From positions 1 through 6,407 of the forward strand of contig JANPEZ010000039.1 in NCBI GenBank assembly GCA_031423155.1: 6,407 nt of DNA, written 5' to 3'. Source of the DNA: JANPEZ01 sp031423155 (GTDB lineage Bacteria > Actinomycetota > UBA4738 > HRBIN12). Positions 1 to 5,693 of the stretch are shown in pieces. Position numbers and translations under genes: made by a program. Every line of letters starts with the position of its first letter. Positions within the stretch are counted from its first letter, which is position 1. The notes beneath the pieces were generated by a model that saw only the letters and a program-made list of their open reading frames with translations, was not told the origin of the DNA and did not search any database.

Positions 1-61
1 GTCTTGAAAACCGTTGGTGGGGCAACTCACTCCAGGGTTCGAATCCCTGTCCTCCCGCTCA
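1..61 (+). tRNA. 3' half of a tRNA-Ser(UGA) sequence, cut by the window edge (repeat copy A)
   Basis: The sequence reads as a class II tRNA from the anticodon arm to the 3' end. The anticodon loop CTTGAAA is at 3-9 with anticodon TGA at 5-7, and the 3' strand of the anticodon stem (ACCGT) is at 10-14. A long variable arm pairs GTGGG (17-21) with CTCAC (26-30) around a GCAA loop. The T arm is CAGGG-TTCGAAT-CCCTG (33-49), followed by acceptor strand TCCTCCC (50-56) and discriminator G57. The long variable arm, UGA anticodon and G discriminator all fit serine. CCA is not encoded. The 5' half lies outside the window, so this could be the true end of a functional tRNA-Ser gene or only another 3'-half copy like B and C. 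Of the three copies it is the best candidate for the real gene, because it has no base change that disrupts folding. Confidence 0.55.
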
Positions 62-78
62 TTCGAGGCTCCGTTTCC

Positions 79-107
79 TTGACTCGTCCTGGCTCATGGT
101 AAAGGAT
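79..107 (+). promoter_or_regulatory. Candidate promoter for the fic gene
   Basis: A near-consensus -35 box TTGACT lies at 79-84. At a 17-base spacing the -10 position (102-107) reads AAGGAT, which is a poor match, and other spacings are no better. The -35 box is the main support. The proposed -10 region falls inside the inverted repeat at 98-128, so a protein bound there would block the promoter. This is an inference from motif position only. Confidence 0.3.
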
Positions 108-128
108 AAGCGCTAAGCTTTCCTTACC
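98..128 (+). promoter_or_regulatory. Imperfect inverted repeat upstream of fic (operator or RNA hairpin)
   Basis: GGTAA, GGA and AAGC on the left arm (98-102, 104-106, 108-111) pair with GCTT, TCC and TTACC on the right arm (117-128). This gives 12 base pairs around a GCTAA loop, with two single-base bulges (A103 and T107) on the left arm only. It is AT-richer than its surroundings and sits 24 bases before the fic start codon, overlapping the candidate promoter. It is not followed by a T run, so it is a weak candidate for an intrinsic terminator. An operator bound by a regulator, possibly Fic's own C-terminal winged helix, or a 5' UTR hairpin are the likelier readings. Confidence 0.45.
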
Positions 129-152
129 AAGAATGGCGCGAAGGAGCGGGGG

Positions 153-1340
153 ATGCGCGGGAGATTCGTTGCGAGAACCTGGGAGGCCAACCCCGCACTG
201 TATGCCCCTGCTCGCTACCGCAAAGCCTGTGCTTACGAGGCGTTCATCCCCGAGCCGATCGCGGGATTCGAGCCCGTCTTGTCCGGAGTGAGCGCCGGCG
301 TCGTGTCCGATGCGGAGCGGGCGATCGCTTCGCTGAACCGGATCGCCGGCCCTGAACTTGCTCCGCTCGCTCGACTCCTGCTGCGCACCGAATCGATCGC
401 GTCTTCCAAGGTCGAGGGCATGCAGGTCGATGCACGCTCGCTCGCTCGAGCGGAAGTCAAGCAGGACTCGGGCCGCCGCGTTGGATCGGACGCGGCGGAG
501 ATCCTGGCGAACATCGACGCGATGCAGTTGGCCATCGAGAAGGCATCGACGACACGTGAGATCCGCGTTGAAGACATCGTGGACATCCATGAGGTGCTCA
601 TGGCCCATGCCCCGAACCGAACCGCTGCTGGGCGGGTGCGCCAGACGCAGAACTGGATCGGAGGCAACAACTACAACCCGTGCGGTGCGGCCTTCGTGCC
701 GCCGCCCTTCGAGGAAGTCGATCGACTGCTGCATGACCTTGCGGCGTTCTGCGCTGAGGAGACGCTCCCACCGCTCGTGCAAGCTGCGATCGCACACGCT
801 CAGTTCGAGACGATCCATCCATTCGAAGACGGCAACGGCCGAACCGGTCGAGCGCTCTCCCAGGTCGTCCTCCGTCGCCGAGGTCTCGCGCCGGCCTTCG
901 TCCCGCCGATCAGCGTGATGCTCGCGCGGGAGAAGGATCGCTACATCGCCGGACTGGAGCGGTTCCGCCAGGATCGGGTCGGTGAATGGCTCGAGGTGTT
1001 CGCCGTGGCGGCCGCTCGTTCGGCGGATCTCGCGGTTCGCTATTCCGAGCGGGTAGCAGAGTTGCAGGAAGGTTGGCGGACGCGACTCCGTGAGGAGTCG
1101 CTCCCTCGCGCTGATGCTGCAGCGTGGGCGATCATCGACGTCCTTCCGGCGCATCCCGTGGTGACGGTCCCGGTGGCGGTCGCGGCGACCCAGCGAACGA
1201 AACCCGCCATCACCAACGGCATAAACGAACTCGAGCGGGCGGGCGTGCTCGAGCGTCTAGGCGAATCGACGCGCAATCGGGCGTGGGAAGCGGTCGGCCT
1301 GTTGGATCTAGTCGTCGGTCTTGAGGAAGGGCTGGAGTGA
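153..1340 (+). CDS. Fic family protein (class II, predicted AMP-transferase) with C-terminal winged-helix-like region
   Basis: The predicted 395-residue protein is a Fic-domain enzyme. The family transfers AMP, and sometimes other nucleotide parts, from a nucleotide to hydroxyl side chains of target proteins. The Fic core motif HPFEDGNGRTGR is complete at residues 222-233: H222 is the catalytic base, D226 the expected metal ligand, and G227-R233 the phosphate-binding anion hole. The target-binding flap is around residues 168-186 (NWIGG to VPPP). An inhibitory helix motif of the form S/T-x-x-x-E-G lies upstream of the core (S84 to E88-G89), which makes this a class II, self-inhibited Fic protein. 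The C-terminus (about 325-385) resembles the winged helix often found in these proteins. ATG 153 has Shine-Dalgarno AAGGAG (141-146) at 6 bases. Length is normal for stand-alone Fic proteins. No antitoxin-like partner adjoins it. It is bracketed by tRNA-Ser 3'-half repeats, which suggests acquisition. The target protein cannot be told from sequence. Confidence 0.93.
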   Translation: MRGRFVARTWEANPALYAPARYRKACAYEAFIPEPIAGFEPVLSGVSAGVVSDAERAIASLNRIAGPELAPLARLLLRTESIASSKVEGMQVDARSLARAEVKQDSGRRVGSDAAEILANIDAMQLAIEKASTTREIRVEDIVDIHEVLMAHAPNRTAAGRVRQTQNWIGGNNYNPCGAAFVPPPFEEVDRLLHDLAAFCAEETLPPLVQAAIAHAQFETIHPFEDGNGRTGRALSQVVLRRRGLAPAFVPPISVMLAREKDRYIAGLERFRQDRVGEWLEVFAVAAARSADLAVRYSERVAELQEGWRTRLREESLPRADAAAWAIIDVLPAHPVVTVPVAVAATQRTKPAITNGINELERAGVLERLGESTRNRAWEAVGLLDLVVGLEEGLE

Positions 1341-1379
1341 CTGCGCTCACGCCTGAGGGCTGCGGTGGTCCAGGCCAAC

Positions 1380-1442
1380 ACCGTCTTGAAAACCGTTGGT
1401 GGGCAACTCACTCCAGGGTTCGAATCCCTGTCCTCCCGCTCA
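1380..1442 (+). repeat. tRNA-Ser(UGA) 3'-half direct repeat, copy B (att-like)
   Basis: From 1383 this copy matches copy A through the anticodon loop, variable arm, T arm, acceptor 3' strand and the following CTCA. The only difference is one G missing in the variable arm (GGG instead of GGGG). The anticodon equivalent is at 1387-1389 and the discriminator G at 1438. The bases just upstream (ACCGT, 1380-1384) pair with the anticodon stem apart from one C-C mismatch. No 5' acceptor strand (expected GGGAGGA) or recognisable D arm occurs upstream, so it is not a complete tRNA gene. It begins about 40 bases after the fic stop codon, in direct orientation with copy A. Confidence 0.8.
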
Positions 1443-1501
1443 GGAAGTGGTCGCCCGGCATTGCCCGAAACTGTAGTGTTGGGGCGCCCGAAGCTGCACG
1501 G

Positions 1502-1560
1502 ATCTTGAAGACCGTTGGTGGGGCAACTCACTCCAGGGTTCGGATCCCTGTCCTCCCGCT
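1502..1560 (+). repeat. Diverged tRNA-Ser(UGA) 3'-half direct repeat, copy C (att-like)
   Basis: This is a third direct copy of the same tRNA 3' half, starting 119 bases after the start of copy B. It differs from copy A at three positions: its first base, one base in the anticodon loop (CTTGAAG) and one in the T loop (TTCGGAT). The last change removes the invariant A of the T loop, which suggests it is not a functional tRNA. An extra A on the 5' side (ACGGAT) would disturb the anticodon stem. Homology ends after GCT at 1560, only 17 bases before the hemE start. The 59 bases between copies B and C (1443-1501) hold no recognisable gene. Confidence 0.78.
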
Positions 1561-1564
1561 TTCG

Positions 1565-1578
1565 TATCCTTCTGGGCG
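1565..1578 (+). promoter_or_regulatory. Candidate -10 box and leaderless start for the haem operon
   Basis: TATCCT at 1565-1570 fits the TAnnnT pattern. The first base of the hemE GTG (1578) lies 8 bases downstream of its last base, where a transcript start would be expected. No good -35 box is present, since the 1541-1547 region is inside repeat C and reads CGGATCC. No Shine-Dalgarno precedes the GTG. Together these suggest a leaderless hemE mRNA, which is common in actinobacteria. A promoter further upstream in the 1443-1501 spacer, or read-through from fic, cannot be excluded. Confidence 0.35.
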
Positions 1579-2624
1579 TGATTCCCGATCCCTTCCGAGA
1601 TCGATTCCTTCGTGCCTGCCGGCGAGAACCGGTCGATCGCACGCCCGTCTGGTTCATGCGGCAGGCCGGTCGGTATCTTCCCGAGTACCGGGAGCTGCGC
1701 GGGGACCGGGACATATTGGACACCTGCCGCGACCCCGAGACGGTCGTCGAGATATCGCTTCAACCGCTGCGCCGGATGGACCTGGACGCGGCGATCGTCT
1801 TCAGCGACATCATGGTCCCGCTGGCCGCCGTGGGCGTTCCCGTTCGGATCGAGGCCGGACGAGGGCCGGTCATCGACGACCCCTTACGCTCGGCCGCCGA
1901 CGTCGCTCGCCTGCGTCCCCTGGAGCCGGAGGCCGATGTTCCCGAACTGCTCGAGGCCCTGCGGCTCCTGCGCAAGGAGCTGCACGTCCCGCTGATCGGG
2001 TTCGCCGGTGCTCCCTTCACCCTGGCGTCGTATCTGATCGAGGGAGGACCCTCACGCGATCAGGCCAAGACGAAGGCGCTGATGTATTCGGATACCTCGA
2101 CGTGGTTCGCGTTGATGGACGCGTTGGCAGCGATCGTCGTGCCGCATCTACGCGCGCAGGTAGCCGCGGGGGCGCAGGCTTTGCAGCTGTTCGATTCCTG
2201 GGTCGGTTCCCTCGACAAGCAGGACTACGAGCGTTACGTCCTACCCGCAACCGCAACCATCTTCTCTCGTCTTTCAGATCTTGACGTTCCCGTGATCCAC
2301 TTCGGCACCGGCACCGGCGAGTTGCTCGAGGCGATGTCGTTCGCCGGCGGCGACGTGATGGGTATCGACTGGCGCACGCCCTTGGACGAAGGCTGGGCGC
2401 GCGTCGGCGCCGATCGCGCCGTGCAGGGCAACCTAGATCCGGCGGTCCTTTCGGCCCCCTGGGAGGTGGTCGAGGCCAAGGCCTCCGATGTTCTCGCGCG
2501 CGCGGGAGGACGCGACGGTCACATCTTCAACCTCGGTCACGGCGTGCCGCAGACCGTGTCTCCGGACGTGCTGCGAGAGCTGGTCGATCTGGTTCACCTC
2601 AGAACGGAAAGGGCGGCGACGTGA
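1578..2624 (+). CDS. hemE: Uroporphyrinogen decarboxylase
   Basis: HemE removes the four acetate carboxyl groups of uroporphyrinogen III to give coproporphyrinogen III, in the cytoplasm and without cofactor. From GTG 1578 the protein has 348 residues, the usual length. The family signature RTPVWFMRQAGRYLPEYR is complete near the N-terminus (residues 21-38), including the substrate-binding arginines R28 and R32. FSDIMVP carries the catalytic aspartate (D77). DSWVGSL and the C-terminal NLGHGVPQ, with conserved H321, are also present. The reading frame stays open upstream to a TTG at 1515, but that stretch translates repeat C, so GTG 1578 is chosen because the protein then begins as HemE proteins usually do. 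No Shine-Dalgarno is visible. The stop codon overlaps the hemH start by 4 bases (GTGA). It is the first gene of the haem operon. Confidence 0.95.
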   Translation: MIPDPFRDRFLRACRREPVDRTPVWFMRQAGRYLPEYRELRGDRDILDTCRDPETVVEISLQPLRRMDLDAAIVFSDIMVPLAAVGVPVRIEAGRGPVIDDPLRSAADVARLRPLEPEADVPELLEALRLLRKELHVPLIGFAGAPFTLASYLIEGGPSRDQAKTKALMYSDTSTWFALMDALAAIVVPHLRAQVAAGAQALQLFDSWVGSLDKQDYERYVLPATATIFSRLSDLDVPVIHFGTGTGELLEAMSFAGGDVMGIDWRTPLDEGWARVGADRAVQGNLDPAVLSAPWEVVEAKASDVLARAGGRDGHIFNLGHGVPQTVSPDVLRELVDLVHLRTERAAT

Positions 2625-3583
2625 CGATCGGTGTGTTGGTCATGGCCTACGGGACCGCGGACGGCCCCGGGGACATCGAGCGTTACTACACGGACATCCG
2701 CGGCGGCCGCGCGCCTAGTCCCGAGCATCTTGCCGAACTCAAGGGACGTTACGCCGCGATCGGCAACTCGTTCCCTCTGCTCGACACGACGCGCGCCCAG
2801 GCCGAGGGGATGGTCGAGAGATTGAACGCCGGCAACGGCGCGGGCTTCCGCGCGTACCTGGGCATGAAGCACTCCGAGCCGTTCATCGCCGAGGGCATCG
2901 AGCGGATGCGCGCGGACGGTATCGAGCGTGCCGTGGGGATCGTCATGGCACCGCATTGGTCTGCGATGTCGGTCGAGACCTACATCGCGCGCGCGCTGGA
3001 ATCGGCAGGCGATGACGGACCGAACCTCACTTTCGTCCGCAGCTACCACGATCACCCGATGTTCATCGACTTCTTATCCGAGCGGGTTGCCGAGGCCCTG
3101 GAACGGCTGCCGCAAGCCGATCGTGACGGCGCTGCCTTGATCTTCTCGGCGCATTCGCTGCCGGTCCGGACTCTGGATGACGGTTCCCAGCGCTGCCTGC
3201 GGTGCGATTGCGCGGACTCGTGCAGCTACCGGGATGGGTTGCAGACCACGGGCGAACTGGTCGTGGGCAAGCTCGGCTTGGCGAACCGTCATCTGATCGC
3301 CTGGCAGAGCGCCGGGCGCACGGCCGACCCTTGGTGGGGTCCTCCCGTCGAGGATGTGATCGTCGAACTGGCCGCGGCCGGGCACAGCGCGGTCGTCGTC
3401 TGCAGCGCTGGCTTCGTCGCGGACCACCTCGAGGTCCTCTACGACCTGGACATCGAGGCCCGCAAGATCGCAGAGGACTCCGGCTTGGCCTTCGAACGAA
3501 CCCGGATGCCCAACGCGGATCCCCAGTACCTGGACGTGCTCGCGCAGGTCGTTCGAGATCACCTGGAGGAAGTTCCGGCATGA
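2621..3583 (+). CDS. hemH: Ferrochelatase, probably coproporphyrin III type (CpfC), with internal four-cysteine cluster
   Basis: This enzyme inserts ferrous iron into a porphyrin, here most likely coproporphyrin III because hemY and hemQ of the coproporphyrin branch follow. The 320-residue protein starts MTIGVLVMAYGTA. Y10 corresponds to the tyrosine found near the metal site of Gram-positive CpfC enzymes. FSAHSLP holds the catalytic H178, and DHLEVLYDLD holds the acidic active-site residue E271. Between these lies C192-x2-C195-x-C197-x3-C201, four cysteines within ten residues, placed where Bacillus subtilis HemH has a shorter, cysteine-free loop. This matches the known ferrochelatase class whose [2Fe-2S] cluster is held by an internal cysteine segment rather than C-terminal cysteines. 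The GTG start overlaps the hemE stop (GTGA). A modest Shine-Dalgarno, GGAAAGGG, is at 2606-2613. The stop overlaps the hemY start (ATGA). Confidence 0.94.
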   Translation: MTIGVLVMAYGTADGPGDIERYYTDIRGGRAPSPEHLAELKGRYAAIGNSFPLLDTTRAQAEGMVERLNAGNGAGFRAYLGMKHSEPFIAEGIERMRADGIERAVGIVMAPHWSAMSVETYIARALESAGDDGPNLTFVRSYHDHPMFIDFLSERVAEALERLPQADRDGAALIFSAHSLPVRTLDDGSQRCLRCDCADSCSYRDGLQTTGELVVGKLGLANRHLIAWQSAGRTADPWWGPPVEDVIVELAAAGHSAVVVCSAGFVADHLEVLYDLDIEARKIAEDSGLAFERTRMPNADPQYLDVLAQVVRDHLEEVPA

Positions 3584-4935
3584 GCGGTCGCGTCGTCATC
3601 GTCGGTGGCGGCATCGCCGGCCTTGCGACCGGTTACAGGTTGTCCGCGGCCGGCGCAGACGTGACCGTGCTGGAAGCCTCTGACCGGGCAGGCGGCAAAC
3701 TGCGCCCGATCGAAGTCGGCGGACTCACGCTGGAAGCCGGCGCCGACTCTTTCGTTGCCCGCCGCCCTTGGGCGATCGATCTGTGCAAGGAACTTGGGCT
3801 CGGAAGCGACCTCGTTTCACCCGGCGCCAGCACCGCATTCCTTTGGACCGACGCCGGACTTGAGCGCTTCCTGAAGGGCTCGGCGTTCGGCATCCCCGGT
3901 GATGTCGGTGATGTCTTCCGCTGGCCGGGCCTTACGCGTTCTGGTCGCATGCGTGCAGCGCAGGACCTGGTCAAGAAGGCCAGGAAGTCGAAGGAAGACG
4001 AATCCCTCGGGTCCCTGCTCAGGCGTCGACTCGGGGACGAGGCCACGGATCTGTCGGTGGGTCCCTTGCTAGCCGGGCTGTTCGCCGGCGATGTGGACCG
4101 GCTCTCGGTTCAGGCAACCTTCCCCGAACTGGCAGAGTGGGAGCGAACCCAAGGAAGCCTGATCCGAGGTTCGCAGGCCGCCACGCGTGACGCGGCGGCC
4201 GCGCGCACCGGCAATCCTTCCCCGATGTTCTTGAAGCTACGTGGAGGGACATCGGTTCTGACCGACCGGCTCGCTTCCGAGCTGGGAGACAGACTCAGGT
4301 TGAACGCTCCGGTCGGTGAGGTTGCCGGTTCGGCCCTCTACGTCGGGAGCGAGCGTTTCGAGTTCGAGGCCGCCGTCCTAGCCACGCCCGCCTACGTGAC
4401 CGCCGACCTGATCCCCGAGGCGGCCGCTCATTTGAACGAGATCCCTTACGCCTCAACGGGTGTCGCGCTCATGGTCTATCCTGAAGGGACGCGCAACCGT
4501 CTGCCCGACGGCACCGGTTTCGTCGTCCCGCGCGGCAAAGCACCGATGACCGCCAGCACCTGGGTCTCGAATAAGTGGCCAGAGCCCGAGTACGGCACGC
4601 GCGCGGTGGTGCGCTGCTACATCGGTGGGGTAGGCGAAGAGGATCTCCTGGAAGAGTCCGACCAGGACATCCTGGCGGCGTGCGCTAAGCACATTGCAGC
4701 CGTCGTCGAACTTCCCGACGAGCCGGAAGCCTCCGCTTTCCACAGGTGGGTGCGCTCCATGCCGCAATACGAGGTCGGCCACCTCGATCGTGTGAAGCGG
4801 ATCCGCGATGCCCTGCCGGCAGGTATCTTCGTTACCGGCTCGGCCTACGGCGGTGTCGGGATCCCCGATTGTGTGCGCCAGGCGAGCGAGACCGCCGAGC
4901 AGGTGCTCGCGTACCTGGCCGACAAGGAGACCTGA
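3580..4935 (+). CDS. hemY: FAD-dependent coproporphyrinogen III / protoporphyrinogen oxidase (CgoX)
   Basis: This flavoenzyme uses oxygen to remove six electrons from the porphyrinogen. In this gene context the physiological product is expected to be coproporphyrin III. The 451-residue protein opens with a Rossmann FAD-binding motif, VIVGGGIAGL, with glycines G9, G11 and G14, and with E32 at the end of the second strand to hold the FAD ribose. The GG-K stretch of the HemY family follows. The C-terminal FAD signature GSAYGGVGIPDC is at residues 420-431. No signal peptide or membrane helix is evident. The frame is open for 126 more codons upstream inside hemH, but ATG 3580 is the true start: it follows GGAGGA (3565-3570), forms an ATGA overlap with the hemH stop, and places the FAD motif at the N-terminus. 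Length is normal for the family. It could also act on protoporphyrinogen IX in vitro, as homologues do. Confidence 0.95.
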   Translation: MSGRVVIVGGGIAGLATGYRLSAAGADVTVLEASDRAGGKLRPIEVGGLTLEAGADSFVARRPWAIDLCKELGLGSDLVSPGASTAFLWTDAGLERFLKGSAFGIPGDVGDVFRWPGLTRSGRMRAAQDLVKKARKSKEDESLGSLLRRRLGDEATDLSVGPLLAGLFAGDVDRLSVQATFPELAEWERTQGSLIRGSQAATRDAAAARTGNPSPMFLKLRGGTSVLTDRLASELGDRLRLNAPVGEVAGSALYVGSERFEFEAAVLATPAYVTADLIPEAAAHLNEIPYASTGVALMVYPEGTRNRLPDGTGFVVPRGKAPMTASTWVSNKWPEPEYGTRAVVRCYIGGVGEEDLLEESDQDILAACAKHIAAVVELPDEPEASAFHRWVRSMPQYEVGHLDRVKRIRDALPAGIFVTGSAYGGVGIPDCVRQASETAEQVLAYLADKET

Positions 4936-4936
4936 G

Positions 4937-5608
4937 ATGACCGAGACCATCTACGCCCTCTACCCGGTGTTCAAGGCGACCGACGTCTTCCGCGCCTTCA
5001 CCCCCGACGATCTGGCGGATGCCACTCAAGAGGTGGAGAACCTCTTCAAGTCCTGGGAGGGAAGCGTCACCGTCCGCGGCACCTACTCGACGGTTGGCTT
5101 CCGCGCCGACGCCGACCTGATGCTTTGGCTGATCGCCCCCAAGCCCGAGGACGTGCAGAGCGCCCTGGCCGCGTTCCGCCGGACCAAGGCGGGCCGGGCG
5201 CTGGAGATGACGTGGACGTTCATGGGAGTCGTCAAACCCGCCGAGTTCACGGCCGATCACTCGCCCGCCTTCGCGCGCGGCGAGGCACCCAAGGCCTACG
5301 CCTGCGTTTACCCGTTCGTCCGCACGCCCGAGTGGTACCTGCTCCCGCGCGAGGAGCGCGGAGCCATGCTGTCCGAGCACGGCATCATGGGCCGCGAGTT
5401 CCCCGAGATCCTGGCGAACACGACCAGCGCGTTCGGACTGGGCGACTGGGAGTGGATCCTTTGCTTCGAGGCCGACGAGGCCGACCGCCTCGTCGATTGC
5501 ATCCGGCGCCTGCGCGACGCCAAGGCCCGCCTCTATACCAAAGAGGAGATCCCGTTCGTGACCGGGATCCGCAAGGAAGTGGCCGCGGCCTTCGCCGATA
5601 TGGCCTAG
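4937..5608 (+). CDS. hemQ: Coproheme decarboxylase (ChdC), chlorite-dismutase family
   Basis: ChdC oxidatively decarboxylates the two propionates at positions 2 and 4 of coproheme III, using hydrogen peroxide, to form haem b. The 223-residue protein has the family block VYPFVRTPEWYLLPREER followed by MLSEHG and EWILCFEAD. Y125 is the expected catalytic tyrosine, H148 the proximal haem ligand and H108 a distal histidine. The offsets (17 from H108 to Y125, 23 from Y125 to H148) equal those of H118, Y135 and H158 in the Corynebacterium diphtheriae enzyme, as recalled. Firmicute ChdC usually lacks the distal histidine. The true start is ATG 4937, with AAGGAG at 4924-4929 seven bases upstream, inside the end of hemY. 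One base separates it from the hemY stop. The frame is open further upstream to 4808, but that stretch is a shadow of hemY. This is the last gene of the operon. No clear terminator hairpin follows. Confidence 0.95.
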   Translation: MTETIYALYPVFKATDVFRAFTPDDLADATQEVENLFKSWEGSVTVRGTYSTVGFRADADLMLWLIAPKPEDVQSALAAFRRTKAGRALEMTWTFMGVVKPAEFTADHSPAFARGEAPKAYACVYPFVRTPEWYLLPREERGAMLSEHGIMGREFPEILANTTSAFGLGDWEWILCFEADEADRLVDCIRRLRDAKARLYTKEEIPFVTGIRKEVAAAFADMA

Positions 5609-5616
5609 ATGGGCGC

Positions 5617-5646
5617 TTGACCTTGGGAGCAACGTGCCGATACCTT
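5617..5646 (+). promoter_or_regulatory. Candidate sigma70-type promoter for the phosphoesterase gene
   Basis: TTGACC at 5617-5622 and TACCTT at 5641-5646 are separated by 18 bases and match the -35 and TAnnnT -10 patterns of housekeeping actinobacterial promoters. It lies in the 85-base gap after hemQ, the largest gap after the first repeat region. This implies a leader of roughly 40 bases and a transcription unit separate from the haem operon. Confidence 0.5.
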
Positions 5647-5693
5647 CGAGGAGGCTCGGACCCCCGAACGCCGTGCCCGCTGGAGGATCAAGG

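Noticed and set aside
27..1154. 375-codon open frame on the minus strand across fic
   Set aside because: It lies entirely opposite a well-supported Fic gene in GC-rich DNA, shows no recognisable domain, and part of it translates the reverse of the tRNA sequence.
1345..1440. Copy B as a complete tRNA-Ser gene
   Set aside because: No GGGAGGA acceptor strand or D arm is found in the 50 bases upstream; only the 3' half from the anticodon arm is present.
1..1560. CRISPR-like array from the three repeats
   Set aside because: The repeats are about 60 bases, their spacing is irregular (over 1.3 kb, then 59 bases), and they are clearly tRNA-derived.
1515..1577. Longer hemE start at TTG 1515
   Set aside because: The extra 21 residues would be encoded by repeat C and are not part of normal HemE N-termini; GTG 1578 gives the expected beginning and length.
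1040..1723. Minus-strand frame with two similar peptide blocks containing SNPGVSCP or PNPGVSCP
   Set aside because: The repeated blocks are the antisense translation of tRNA-Ser copies B and C, a familiar source of false protein annotations.
1337..2284. Plus-strand frame of 315 codons through repeats B and C and into hemE
   Set aside because: It translates the tRNA repeats and then the wrong frame of hemE, and has no domain of its own.
3202..3579. 126-codon N-terminal extension of hemY
   Set aside because: It is a shadow of hemH in another frame; the FAD motif must lie at the N-terminus and ATG 3580 has a strong Shine-Dalgarno.
4808..4936. 43-codon N-terminal extension of hemQ
   Set aside because: It overlaps the conserved C-terminal FAD signature of hemY in another frame, and ATG 4937 has a good ribosome binding site.
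5609..5693. Intrinsic terminator after hemQ
   Set aside because: No stable hairpin followed by a T run could be found in this gap.
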